Source: Nitrobacter vulgaris (GTDB lineage: Bacteria > Pseudomonadota > Alphaproteobacteria > Rhizobiales > Xanthobacteraceae). From it: a stretch of 64,000 nt of DNA. Of this stretch, positions 9,245 through 17,973 are shown in pieces (the first letter of the stretch is position 1; the number at the start of each line of letters is the position of its first letter). The notes under the pieces are model-generated. The model was not told the DNA's origin, did no database searches, and saw only the letters and a list, made by a program, of their open reading frames with translations. The stretch spans positions 1-64,000 of the forward strand of contig NZ_MWPQ01000004.1 in NCBI RefSeq assembly GCF_002028545.1, written 5' to 3'. The translations under genes were made by a program, and so were the position numbers.

Positions 9245-9342
9245 CCTCCGCTTAGCGGAGGAGGGGCAGCGGTTCACGCGGAAAAAAACCTCACCTCGAA
9301 CGAGAACGCGTTTGTGTTTCCGTTAAACGCGAAAACGTTCCG
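9245..9342 (-). terminator. Hairpins downstream of hemA, candidate terminator
   Basis: An imperfect minus-strand hairpin (about 9297-9342; paired ends CGAACG/CGTTCG and GCGTTT/AAACGC) is followed about 10 nt later by seven T (complement of 9282-9288). A second perfect hairpin, CCTCCGC-TTA-GCGGAGG, lies at 9245-9261. The spacing to the T-run is not ideal. Confidence 0.35.
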
Positions 9343-9350
9343 ACAGGTCG

Positions 9351-10580
9351 TTACTCGGCTGCCATGGATTTCGCCTGCAGCGGCAGACCGAGACGCTCCC
9401 ACACCTGAAGCAGCGCTTCGGCCAACTGATCGATCAGCGCGTCGTCGTGGTACGGCGACGGCGTGATTCGTAACCGCTCCATTCCCTTGGCAACGGTCGG
9501 ATAGTTGATTGGCTGGATATAGATGTTGTGGTCGTGCAGCAACATATCGCAGGCCTGCTTGCAGCGCTCGGGATCGCCGACGAAAATCGGAACGATATGC
9601 GTCGAACTGACCATCACCGGCAGACCTGCCGCGATCAGGCTCGCCTTGGTTCGCGCGGCCCGCTCTTGATGGCGTTCGCGTTCCCAGGTTGATGATTTGA
9701 GATGTCGGATCGCGGCGGTCGCCGCGGAGCAGATCGCGGGCGGCAATGAGGTGGTAAAGATGAAGCCCGGCGCATAAGAGCGCACGGCGTCGATGATCTC
9801 GGAATTGCCGGCGATGTAGCCGCCGAGGCAGCCGAAGGCCTTGGCGAGCGTGCCTTCGAGGACGTCGATGCGGTGCATGACGCCTTCGCGCTCCGCGATG
9901 CCGCCGCCGCGCGGACCATACATGCCGACGGCGTGCACTTCGTCAACATAAGTCATGGCGTCGTAGCGTTCGGCGAGGTCGCAGATCTTCGAAAGCGGCG
10001 CGACATCGCCATCCATCGAATACAGGCTTTCGCAGGCGATCAGCTTGGGACGATCTGGGGCGGCGGCGCGAAGCAGCTCCTCGAGATGGGCAAGGTCGTT
10101 GTGGCGGAAAACCACACGTTCACAGCCGGACTGGCGGATGCCTTCGATCATCGAATTGTGGTTGAGCGCGTCAGAGAGGATCAGGCAGTTCGGAATCAGC
10201 TTTGCGAGGGTCGAAATACCGGTCTGATTGGAGACATAACCGGACGTGAACACGAGCGCCGCCGGCTTGCCGTGCAGATCGGCAAGCTCCTGTTCGAGCT
10301 GGACCAGAGGATGATGGTTTCCAGCGATATTGCGGGTGCCTCCGGCGCCGGTGCCGATACGGGTCGCGGTCTCGACCATGGCGCCGACCACCTTCGGGTG
10401 CTGACCCATGCCGAGATAGTCGTTCGAACACCAGATGATGACGTTGCGCGGCCCCTTGGGCGTGTGCAAGGTGGCATAGGGGAACCGACCGGCGATGCGC
10501 TCAAGATCGGCGAAAACACGGTAGCGCCGCTCGTCATGAAGGCGATCCAGCGCGTTACTGAAGAACTTGCTATAATCCAT
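9351..10580 (-). CDS. hemA: 5-aminolevulinate synthase
   Basis: A 409-aa PLP enzyme that condenses glycine and succinyl-CoA to 5-aminolevulinate, the first step of tetrapyrrole synthesis by the C4 (Shemin) route used by alphaproteobacteria. The PLP lysine is K247 in [13 protein letters not shown]. The cofactor and substrate motifs [24 protein letters not shown] and [12 protein letters not shown] are intact. Length and N-terminus ([17 protein letters not shown]) match the family. It is probably monocistronic; 224 bp separate it from bioB. Confidence 0.97.
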   Translation of the reverse strand: MDYSKFFSNALDRLHDERRYRVFADLERIAGRFPYATLHTPKGPRNVIIWCSNDYLGMGQHPKVVGAMVETATRIGTGAGGTRNIAGNHHPLVQLEQELADLHGKPAALVFTSGYVSNQTGISTLAKLIPNCLILSDALNHNSMIEGIRQSGCERVVFRHNDLAHLEELLRAAAPDRPKLIACESLYSMDGDVAPLSKICDLAERYDAMTYVDEVHAVGMYGPRGGGIAEREGVMHRIDVLEGTLAKAFGCLGGYIAGNSEIIDAVRSYAPGFIFTTSLPPAICSAATAAIRHLKSSTWERERHQERAARTKASLIAAGLPVMVSSTHIVPIFVGDPERCKQACDMLLHDHNIYIQPINYPTVAKGMERLRITPSPYHDDALIDQLAEALLQVWERLGLPLQAKSMAAE

Positions 10581-10804
10581 GACAACATCCGGATAAAAGC
10601 CCGGTACGCCGGACCGATCAGAACCTTTTTAGAGCCTTTCCAGCGGGGCTGTCGAGCCGAATCCGCAAAAGCGCCGGCTTGAGGGTTAAAAATCGCCATT
10701 AATTTTGCGCTGGAACAAAGCGGCCCTGCAACCGGCTGCCCGCTCGCGTCATGCGAGCAAGCTGATGACCCCTCGTTACGCCGCAACCGAGGTAATTCTC
10801 CCGG

Positions 10805-11830
10805 TCAGATCAGCGCGACGGCAGGCGCTTTCGCACTGTCCAGCGGCGACCTCATGCCGAGGCGGTCGAGCAATGCCGCGTCGCGCACGGTCTGCGGATT
10901 CTTCGTGGTGAGCAAAAGGTCGCCTATGAAAATGGAGTTGGCGCCGGCCACGAAGCACAGCGCTTGCAGTTCATCGGTCATGTATTGCCGGCCCGCTGAC
11001 AGCCTTACCACGCTCTTCGGCATCATGATCCGCGCCACCGCGATCATGCGGACCAGCGCGATAGGATCCGGTCGCTCGGCCGTGGCGTTGACCGGCACCC
11101 CCTGGACCTCGTTCCACATGTTGATAGGAACGCTTTCCGGATGCGCCGGGAGATTGGCCAGCAGCATCAACATGCCGAGGCGGTCGCCGACCTGCTCTCC
11201 CATGCCGATGATACCGCCGCAGCAGAGCTTCAGCCCGGCCTCGCGTGCATGGGCGAGCGTGTCGATACGGTCCTGCATGGTGCGGGTGGTGATAATCTGG
11301 CCGTAGAATTCGGGGGAAGTATCGACATTGTGGTTGTAGAAATCGAGTCCGGCCTTCTGCAGCCGCCGGGCCTGCTCGGGCGTGAGCATCCCCAGCGTCG
11401 CGCAGGTCTCCATGCCCAGTTCCTTGACGGCGCTGACCATGTCACAGATCCGATCGAGATCCCTGTCCTTCGGATTGCGCCAGGCCGCCGCCATGCAGAA
11501 CCGGCCGGCGCCGGCATCCTTTGCCCGCCGGGCGGTGTCAATGACCGCTTCCCTGTCCATCAGCTTCGTGGCTTTGACCCCGGCGTCGTAATGCGCGCTT
11601 TGCGCACAGTATCCGCAGTCTTCCGGGCAGCCGCCGGTCTTGATGCTGAGCAGGCTCGCGGTCTCGACGTGATTGGGATCGAAATTGCGGCGATGGATGG
11701 TCTGCGCCTGAAAAAGCAGATCCGGGAACGGGAGGTTATAAAGTGTCTCGGCTTCGAGCCGCGTCCAATCGTGGCGTGTGCGCGCGACCGAATCATGGGT
11801 GCTGTCGAACGAAACCGAGGCTGAGTCCAT
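10805..11830 (-). CDS. bioB: Biotin synthase
   Basis: A 341-aa radical-SAM enzyme that inserts sulfur into dethiobiotin. The 4Fe-4S motif is in [14 protein letters not shown] (C-x3-C-x2-C). Ligands of the auxiliary cluster lie in the conserved [10 protein letters not shown] and [14 protein letters not shown] segments, and the [11 protein letters not shown] arginine motif is present. I place the start at ATG 11830 (MDSASVSF); the frame extends 33 residues further upstream but that part is poorly family-like. No other bio gene is nearby. Confidence 0.95.
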   Translation of the reverse strand: MDSASVSFDSTHDSVARTRHDWTRLEAETLYNLPFPDLLFQAQTIHRRNFDPNHVETASLLSIKTGGCPEDCGYCAQSAHYDAGVKATKLMDREAVIDTARRAKDAGAGRFCMAAAWRNPKDRDLDRICDMVSAVKELGMETCATLGMLTPEQARRLQKAGLDFYNHNVDTSPEFYGQIITTRTMQDRIDTLAHAREAGLKLCCGGIIGMGEQVGDRLGMLMLLANLPAHPESVPINMWNEVQGVPVNATAERPDPIALVRMIAVARIMMPKSVVRLSAGRQYMTDELQALCFVAGANSIFIGDLLLTTKNPQTVRDAALLDRLGMRSPLDSAKAPAVALI

Positions 11831-11950
11831 GGCGTTATTCCCGTGTGTCTCGTCATGCGGAATCAGGTTTTGAACCGGCCTACCGCCTGGCAGAGATACC
11901 ATGTGCATGGCGAATCGCGAACGACTCAAGCCGCGAAAAGCCCCAAAGCA

Positions 11951-11981
11951 AGAAGGGCCGGCATCAGATGCCGGCCCTTCT
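11951..11981 (-). terminator. Strong hairpin after the outer-membrane protein gene
   Basis: A perfect 14-bp stem, AGAAGGGCCGGCAT (11951-11964) with ATGCCGGCCCTTCT (11968-11981), encloses a 3-nt loop. On the minus strand it follows the porin-like gene by about 30 nt. The T-rich stretch after it is interrupted by Gs, so termination efficiency is uncertain. Confidence 0.65.
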
Positions 11982-12011
11982 CTATTTCAGAACCGTGAGG
12001 TTCGGAAGTGA

Positions 12012-12692
12012 TCAGTATCCCGGAGCAAGCGGAGCGCCCATCGGAGCACCCCAGTTGAAACGATAGTTCAGGCCGACCTTGATGGTGTGCTGGTCGTTGC
12101 GGAAGGTGCCAAAAGCTCCGACCGGACCGATGAAATTCACATTGCCAAAATCGTAGTATTGGTATTCGACCTTGCCCGACCAATTCTGGGTGAACAGGTA
12201 TTCCAGACCACCGCCGACAGTGTATCCGTCGCGGCCGCCGGTGCCGGCAAAGCCGTTGGTGAAGCGCGAGTCAGCCCAGCCGTAGCCGCCCTTGACGTAC
12301 AGCAGCGCCGGACCCCAGGTGTAGCCGAGCCGGCCGGTGACCGATCCGAGGCCACGGTTGGCGAAATTGCTACCGGTGTCGAGGAAGCTGTAGTTGGCTT
12401 CGATACCGAACACCCAGTTAGGGGAGAACTGCGTGTCGTAGCCGATCTGACCACCACCCATGAACCGGCCGTCGTTGTTGTTGTTGATAAAGCCCGGTGC
12501 AAGGACGTTATTGCTGCCACCGAAAGCGCCGCCGATGTGACCACCGATGTAGAAACCGGTCCAGTTATAGATCGGCGCGGGCGTGTAGGCCGGTGCCTTG
12601 GTGTAGGGACGCGCCGCAAGATCGGCGGCTTGTGCTGGCACGATCGCGGCCATACCGAGGAAGGCTACAGAAGCGAGCAGAATCTTTTTCAT
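12012..12692 (-). CDS. Omp25/Omp31-type outer-membrane beta-barrel protein
   Basis: A 226-aa protein. The signal peptide is MKKILLASVAFLGMAAIVPAQA. A spacer, DLAARPYTKAPAYTPAPIY, precedes NWTGFYIGGHIGGAFGG, the hallmark opening of rhizobial/Brucella Omp25/31 barrels. Alternating Gly/aromatic strands end in the barrel signature HTIKVGLNYRF, followed by a short extra tail. GGAG 8 nt upstream fixes the start at ATG 12692. It is likely an abundant surface protein. Confidence 0.9.
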   Translation of the reverse strand: MKKILLASVAFLGMAAIVPAQAADLAARPYTKAPAYTPAPIYNWTGFYIGGHIGGAFGGSNNVLAPGFINNNNDGRFMGGGQIGYDTQFSPNWVFGIEANYSFLDTGSNFANRGLGSVTGRLGYTWGPALLYVKGGYGWADSRFTNGFAGTGGRDGYTVGGGLEYLFTQNWSGKVEYQYYDFGNVNFIGPVGAFGTFRNDQHTIKVGLNYRFNWGAPMGAPLAPGY

Positions 12693-13024
12693 TGTGTTCT
12701 CCAGGAATTCAAGTTCCGAGCAGCCGTTCGTCGGCCCCGTCATTTGGACCCTAGATCGATTTGCCGAAAAAAGCTGTCACTGAGACGCCACACTCTGAAA
12801 CGTTCGCAATCCGTTGAGGGGGCAGCAAGAGGGCATCGGACCTTGTAAGCTTAATGCCGCCCTAATAAAAGCTAAATGGAGCCTTAATTCCCGTGCCTTC
12901 CCGCCAATTTTGGGCAAGCAACACGGCTGCTGAAGCTTCCTCGGGCGGTCTCGGAGCCGCAACTCTGCGAATCACCTTTCGATTCGCGCTACTTGAGGAT
13001 CGTTCGCGCTCTTCAAGGAAGGAA
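12693..13024. other. Gene-free interval between porin-like gene and tRNA-Thr
   Basis: This interval of about 330 bp has no supported gene. The 12693-12790 part is the leader of the outer-membrane protein and contains an A6 tract near 12768. Downstream of tRNA-Thr I see no clear intrinsic terminator. Confidence 0.5.
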
Positions 13025-13099
13025 TGGTGCTGCCAGACAGGATTGAACTGTCGACCTCTCCATTACCAATGGAGTGCTCTACCACTGAGCTACGGCAGC
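13025..13099 (-). tRNA. tRNA-Thr (anticodon GGT)
   Basis: The 75-nt minus-strand gene folds as a full cloverleaf: acceptor GCTGCCG/TGGCAGC, D-arm GCTC/GAGC, anticodon stem CTCCA/TGGAG with loop TTGGTAA (anticodon GGT), and T-arm GACAG/CTGTC with TTCAATC. The 3' CCA is encoded (complement of 13025-13027). Confidence 0.97.
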
Positions 13100-13347
13100 A
13101 AGCCCCAACGCGGAATCAGCCTATGGCCGACAAGGCGGGCCGATCCTTGCCACAAGGCTGTAGGGCGCGCAAGCCGAGGCGGCTGCGTTGCTGCGAATCG
13201 GGCGGGCCAGGGCGATCGCTATCGAGGCGGACGAACCGCGCCTGTGGAAGGCTTGGTTGCGGCAGCCGCGCCGGGGCATGTATGTTGAATTCGCCTGCTC
13301 CTCCCAGATCGAGGATCGGGCGCATCCGGACTCCCGAGCGGAACACC

Positions 13348-13515
13348 ATGATCGACAACCGCGACACCGACCGCGACGCGGAGAATGGAAAACGTCGGAT
13401 GCGGCTGAGGGCGGCGCTGCGCGAAAACCTCAAACGGCGTAAATCGCAATCCCGCGGACGAGCCGATCAAGCCGCTTCCGCGGAAGATCCTGAACCGGAG
13501 TGTCGGGACGAATGA
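13348..13515 (+). CDS. Small basic protein (55 aa), unknown function
   Basis: ATG 13348 opens a 55-codon frame with an acidic start (MIDNRDTDRDAENGK), a basic middle (RMRLRAALRENLKRRKSQSRGR) and an acidic tail. The ALRENLKRRK segment is one I associate with short conserved hypothetical proteins near murA in Bradyrhizobium relatives. It might form one amphipathic, nucleic-acid-binding helix. The upstream GAGCGGAAC is a poor ribosome site, so expression is uncertain. Confidence 0.5.
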   Translation: MIDNRDTDRDAENGKRRMRLRAALRENLKRRKSQSRGRADQAASAEDPEPECRDE

Positions 13516-13603
13516 TGCCGAAGCCACTCGCTCTCTTCGGTGCGCGACAGGCGCGAAGAGATGATGGCGCTTGCCGCGCGATGTTCTAGCTAGTCTATTT
13601 TTT

Positions 13604-13693
13604 TGCTTCTGACTGAATCAGAAACGAAGCTTTGTTGTTTTGACGCGTTTTCTTCACGCGAACCGGTATCTACTTTGCTCGAAAACGCTATAA
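13604..13693 (+). repeat. Dispersed modular intergenic repeat, copy B
   Basis: A diverged copy with both modules. GCTTCTGA / TCAGAAAC is the decayed first hairpin. Module 2 runs from ACGCGTTTTCTTCACGCGAA to GCTCGAAAACGCTATA. It lies about 120 bp upstream of murA. Confidence 0.75.
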
Positions 13694-13810
13694 ATCATCA
13701 GGAAATCATCCGGCCGACAGGTTGTAAGCTCCTCTCAACGCCCTGATTTGCGAAGCTTTCGAGCGCGGGGCGATTTCTCTTCTACTTCATCCATAGAAAC
13801 GGAAATGGGT

Positions 13811-15103
13811 ATGGATCGCATTCGCATCGTCGGTGGCAACAAGCTCAACGGCACCATTCCGATTTCTGGCGCAAAGAACGCGGCGCTGCCTTTGATGATC
13901 GCCGCGCTGCTGACCGAGGAGACGCTGATCCTCGACAACGTGCCGCGGCTTGCGGACGTTGCGCAGTTGCAGCGTATCCTCGGAAACCACGGCGTCGACA
14001 TCATGTCGGCGGGCAAGCGCTCGGGCGATCACGAATATCAGGGACAGACCCTGCACATTTCGGCCGCGAACGTCATCGACACCACCGCGCCGTACGAACT
14101 GGTCTCGAGGATGCGGGCCAGCTTCTGGGTGATTGCGCCGCTCCTAGCACGGATGCATGAGGCCCGGGTGTCATTGCCCGGCGGTTGCGCCATCGGCACC
14201 CGTCCGGTCGATCTCCTGATCATGGCGCTGGAAAAACTGGGCGCCAGGATTGCGATCGACGGCGGCTATGTGATCGCCAGCGCGCCCGGCGGCCTGACGG
14301 GCGCCGAAGTGGAATTTCCCAAGGTGACCGTAAGCGGTACCCATGTTGCGTTGATGGCGGCAACGCTGGCGAACGGCACCACCATCATCACCAACGCGGC
14401 CTGCGAGCCGGAAATCGCCGACGTCGCGGATTGTCTCAATAAAATGGGCGCGCGCATTTCCGGGGCGGGCACGCCGCGGATCGTCATCGAGGGCGTCGGC
14501 AGGCTGGCTGGCGCACGGCACACCGTGCTGCCCGACCGGATCGAGACCGGCACTTATGCGATGGCGGTGGCGATGACCGGCGGCGAGGTGCTGCTGCGCG
14601 GCGCGCGGCCGGAGCTGTTGCAGTCGGCGCTCGATGTGCTGACCGATGCGGGCGTTGTCATCACGCCGAACAATGAGGGTATTCGGGTCGCACGCAACGG
14701 CGTCGGCATCAATCCGGTCACGGTCTCCACCGCGCCGTTTCCGGGATTTCCGACCGACCTTCAGGCACAACTCATGGCGTTGATGACGCGCGCCAAGGGG
14801 GCGTCCCATATCACCGAGACAATCTTCGAAAACCGCTTCATGCACGTGCAGGAGCTGGCACGGTTCGGCGCACGCATTCATCTGGACGGCGAAACAGCCA
14901 CCATCGATGGCATTGGAACGCTGCGCGGAGCGCCGGTCATGGCGACGGATTTGCGAGCCTCGGTGTCGCTGGTGATTGCGGGACTTGCCGCCGAAGGGGA
15001 GACCGTGGTCAACCGCGTCTACCACCTCGACCGCGGTTTCGAGCAGCTTGAGAAAAAACTGTCGGCGTGCGGGGCTTCGATCGAGCGGATCAGCGAACGG
15101 TGA
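13811..15103 (+). CDS. murA: UDP-N-acetylglucosamine 1-carboxyvinyltransferase
   Basis: The first committed enzyme of peptidoglycan synthesis, which transfers enolpyruvate from PEP to UDP-GlcNAc in the cytoplasm. The 430-aa product has the N-terminal [20 protein letters not shown] motif and the catalytic cysteine C126 in [13 protein letters not shown]; a Cys here is the form usually sensitive to fosfomycin. I start at ATG 13811 (MDRIRIVGG); ATG 13805 is 2 codons earlier and equally possible. The upstream in-frame extension to 13748 is not family-like. Confidence 0.96.
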   Translation: MDRIRIVGGNKLNGTIPISGAKNAALPLMIAALLTEETLILDNVPRLADVAQLQRILGNHGVDIMSAGKRSGDHEYQGQTLHISAANVIDTTAPYELVSRMRASFWVIAPLLARMHEARVSLPGGCAIGTRPVDLLIMALEKLGARIAIDGGYVIASAPGGLTGAEVEFPKVTVSGTHVALMAATLANGTTIITNAACEPEIADVADCLNKMGARISGAGTPRIVIEGVGRLAGARHTVLPDRIETGTYAMAVAMTGGEVLLRGARPELLQSALDVLTDAGVVITPNNEGIRVARNGVGINPVTVSTAPFPGFPTDLQAQLMALMTRAKGASHITETIFENRFMHVQELARFGARIHLDGETATIDGIGTLRGAPVMATDLRASVSLVIAGLAAEGETVVNRVYHLDRGFEQLEKKLSACGASIERISER

Positions 15104-15427
15104 TCCGATTTTTACCGTTCCCGCTAGCTTCGCGCCGCCGGAGCGGGCTCGTGCCAACCGGTTTCGGGCACGATCATCCTCGATCAAGGATGAAGACAAG
15201 TCAGTTTTTAACGCTGAATCAGGCGTCAGGTGTCTCGAAGGGTTGACGGCGATTTGAGGCCGCGCCATTGAGCGCTGTACCCGAGAGCGGGTTCGCTCCA
15301 TGAGAGCCTTTCCGCTTCTGATGGAATCGGAAGCGGGGCTCTATGATTTTGATTTGACACGTTTTCTTCATGCGAACCGGTGCCCACTTCGCTTGAAAAC
15401 GCTATAGATCTTGCCGGAAACATTCCC
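15104..15427 (+). repeat. Intergenic region with modular repeat copy C (15302-15407)
   Basis: The 324-bp murA-hisD gap has no supported gene. Its second third holds a full repeat copy: hairpin CCGCTTCTGA / TCGGAAGCGG, then module 2 from CACGTTTTCTTCATGCGAAC to GCTTGAAAACGCTATA. The copy ends 20 nt before hisD, so the hisD leader RNA would contain the repeat. Confidence 0.75.
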
Positions 15428-16717
15428 ATGCCGATCCGTATCGATAGCCGCAGCGCCGATTTTGCCTCGCGCTTCAGGGCGTTTCTCGCGACCAAGCGCG
15501 AGGTCTCGGCCGATATCGAGGCGGCCACTCGTGTGATCGTCGATGACGTGGCGGCACGCGGCGATGCGGCGCTGATCGAGGCGACCCGCAGGTTCGACCG
15601 GCTTTCCATTGATGCCGCAGGACTCCGCTTCACGGCCGCCGAGATCGACGCCGCCGCGGAGGCTTGCGACACGGCGACGCTGGACGCGCTGAAACTGGCG
15701 CGCGATCGGATCGAGATTTTTCATCGCCGCCAACTGCCGAAGGACGACCATTTCACCGACGCGCTCGGCGTCGAGCTCGGCTCGCGCTGGACTGCGATCG
15801 AGGCGGTCGGACTTTACGTCCCGGGCGGCTCCGCGGCGTATCCGTCGTCGGTGCTGATGAACGCGGTGCCGGCCAGGGTCGCCGGTGTCGCCCGCGTTGT
15901 CATGGTCGTGCCCTCGCCAGAGGGCAAGATCAATCCACTGGTGCTGGCGGCGGCGCGGCTTGGCGGTGTCTCCGAAATCTATCGCGTCGGCGGCGCGCAG
16001 GCGGTCGCTGCTCTCGCCTACGGCACCGCGACCATCGCGCCGGTAGCCAAAATCGTGGGACCGGGCAACGCCTATGTCGCCGCCGCGAAGCGCCAGGTAT
16101 TCGGCAGGGTCGGCATCGACATGATCGCTGGTCCCTCGGAAGTTCTTGTCATCGCCGACGACACCGGTAATGCGAACTGGATCGCCGCTGACTTGCTGGC
16201 GCAGGCGGAGCACGATGCCAATGCGCAGTCGATCCTGATCACCGACAGCGAGACGCTTGCCGCCGACGTCGAGCGCGCCGTGGAGGCGCAACTTGCAACA
16301 TTGCCGAGGGCGGACATCGCGCGCGCCTCATGGACCAATTACGGCGCCATCATTCTGGTAAAGAGCCTCGATGAAGCGGTGACGCTGGCGGATGCCATTG
16401 CCGCGGAGCATCTGGAGATCATGACAGTCGACCCTGAAAGCCTCGCCGCGCGGATCCGAAATGCTGGCGCGATCTTTCTCGGCCCCCACACGCCGGAGGC
16501 GATTGGCGATTATGTCGGCGGCTCCAACCATGTGCTGCCGACGGCACGCTCGGCGCGGTTCTCATCGGGCCTTGGCGTGCTTGACTTCATGAAGCGAACG
16601 TCAATCCTGAAATGCGGACCGGACCAGTTGCGGGCGCTGGGGCCGGCGGCGATGACCCTGGGCAAGGCCGAGGGCCTTGACGCCCACGCCCGCTCGGTCG
16701 GAGTGCGTCTCAACTAG
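15428..16717 (+). CDS. hisD: Histidinol dehydrogenase
   Basis: A zinc- and NAD-dependent enzyme that catalyses the last two oxidations to histidine. The 430-aa product has the substrate and zinc motifs LLAQAEHDANAQ (Q and H ligands), the catalytic pair in AAEHLEIM, VGGSNHVLPT and SSGLGVLDFMKR. ATG 15428 (MPIRIDSRS) gives the normal length; an upstream ATG at 15380 lies inside a dispersed repeat and is rejected. The next gene follows after 72 nt. Confidence 0.96.
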   Translation: MPIRIDSRSADFASRFRAFLATKREVSADIEAATRVIVDDVAARGDAALIEATRRFDRLSIDAAGLRFTAAEIDAAAEACDTATLDALKLARDRIEIFHRRQLPKDDHFTDALGVELGSRWTAIEAVGLYVPGGSAAYPSSVLMNAVPARVAGVARVVMVVPSPEGKINPLVLAAARLGGVSEIYRVGGAQAVAALAYGTATIAPVAKIVGPGNAYVAAAKRQVFGRVGIDMIAGPSEVLVIADDTGNANWIAADLLAQAEHDANAQSILITDSETLAADVERAVEAQLATLPRADIARASWTNYGAIILVKSLDEAVTLADAIAAEHLEIMTVDPESLAARIRNAGAIFLGPHTPEAIGDYVGGSNHVLPTARSARFSSGLGVLDFMKRTSILKCGPDQLRALGPAAMTLGKAEGLDAHARSVGVRLN

Positions 16718-16789
16718 TGGAGCGAATTTGACATCCGCCTCTCACCGCGCCGAAACGGGATGCGAATGTTGGAATTGGACCAGCAGGCG

Positions 16790-17290
16790 ATGAGCCAGGA
16801 CTCACCCCAGGATGATTCTCGCAATTGTATCGTGGCGGTCACGCTCGATGAGGATTCGATTGGGCGTTCCGGGCCGGATATCGAACACGAGCGGGCGATC
16901 GCGATCTACGATCTCGTCGAGAAGAACCTGTTCGCGCCGGAAGGCGCGGAAGGTGGCCCGTTCACGCTGCACATCGCGATCACCGGCAACCGCCTGATGT
17001 TCGATATCAGGCGCGAAGACGGCGCGCCGGTGGTGACGCACCTGTTGTCCCTGACCCCGTTTCGTCGGATCGTGAAAGACTACTTTATGATCTGCGATAG
17101 CTATTATCAGGCGATCCGCACCGCGACGTCGGACAAGATCGAAGCCATCGACATGGGCCGGCGCGGTGTTCACGACGAAGGTTCACGCACGCTTCAGGAG
17201 CGACTGAGCGGCAAGGTCCGCGTCGATTTCGAGACCGCGCGGCGGCTGTTCACGCTGATCTCCGTCTTGCATTGGAAGGGTGGCGCATGA
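16790..17290 (+). CDS. UPF0262 family protein
   Basis: A 166-aa cytoplasmic protein with the highly conserved core [42 protein letters not shown], and a C-terminal [21 protein letters not shown]0262 members are restricted mostly to alphaproteobacteria and lie next to hisD; the function is not established. I prefer ATG 16790 ([12 protein letters not shown]), which resembles family N-termini; ATG 16760 or 16766 would add up to ten residues. Confidence 0.88.
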   Translation: MSQDSPQDDSRNCIVAVTLDEDSIGRSGPDIEHERAIAIYDLVEKNLFAPEGAEGGPFTLHIAITGNRLMFDIRREDGAPVVTHLLSLTPFRRIVKDYFMICDSYYQAIRTATSDKIEAIDMGRRGVHDEGSRTLQERLSGKVRVDFETARRLFTLISVLHWKGGA

Positions 17291-17377
17291 TCCGAATGGC
17301 GGAACATCTGTCGCTGTCGCGATACCTGCGTGATGGTTGCGCGGAGGGCGCGCGCGAAACGAAAGTGGCCTGAGCGC

Positions 17378-17848
17378 ATGGCCGCGCCGGCGCGCGTGGA
17401 CAATCCCCAGTCGGTGCTGTTCGCCTGCGCGCATAACAGCGTGCGCTCGCCGATGGCGGCGAGCCTGTTGCAGCACATGTTTCCGCGAACGCTCTATGTA
17501 CGATCCGCCGGTGTCCGGACCGGTGAACTCGATCCGTTCGCCGTCGCCGTGATGGCCGAACTGGGCCAGGATATCGCGAAGCACCGGCCGATGACGTTCG
17601 AAGAAGTCGAGGACTGGGAAGGTCTCAACTTCGATCTCATCATCACGCTGTCACCGGAAGCCCATCACAAGGCGCTGGAATTGACGCGGACGATTGCAGC
17701 CGATGTCGAATACTGGCCGACGCCGGATCCCACCAGCATCGAAGGCAGCCGCGAGCAGCGTCTGCAGGCCTATCGCGACGTCTGCGACGGATTGCTGTCA
17801 CGTATCCGCAAGCGCTTTGCTCGGGGCGGAACAGGACTCAAGGCCTGA
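17378..17848 (+). CDS. Low-molecular-weight phosphotyrosine-phosphatase-like / ArsC-like protein
   Basis: A 156-aa protein with the phosphate-binding loop CAHNSVRS (C-x5-R-S) directly after a beta strand (SVLFA). The C-terminal acid is in PTPDPTSIEGS, the DP motif that serves as general acid in LMW-PTP and thioredoxin-type arsenate reductases. Its place after hisD-UPF0262 is the conserved alphaproteobacterial context and no ars gene is nearby, so a phosphatase role is more likely than arsenate reduction. The start could also be ATG 17330. Confidence 0.82.
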   Translation: MAAPARVDNPQSVLFACAHNSVRSPMAASLLQHMFPRTLYVRSAGVRTGELDPFAVAVMAELGQDIAKHRPMTFEEVEDWEGLNFDLIITLSPEAHHKALELTRTIAADVEYWPTPDPTSIEGSREQRLQAYRDVCDGLLSRIRKRFARGGTGLKA

Positions 17849-17973
17849 TTTGCGAGAACGGAACCGGTTGAGCGAAAGACCGCCGCGGTTCGAGTCAGCT
17901 TAACGTCCGCAGATCCAAGACGGCCTACCGGCCCCATATCTTCGGGAGCATCGTTTCGTTTCAAGCTACGCAA

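Noticed and set aside
10705-10718. FNR/FixK-like TTG-N8-CAA site upstream of hemA
   Set aside because: Only the outer three bases of each half match; the inner AT...AT positions are CG...AA. It is expected by chance in a region this long.
14171-15301. 376-codon frame antisense to murA
   Set aside because: Shadow of murA; no ribosome site and no recognisable domain.
17287-17377. Short frame starting in an ATGA overlap after the UPF0262 gene
   Set aside because: It stops after about 28 codons and is out of frame with the phosphatase; the real phosphatase start is further downstream.
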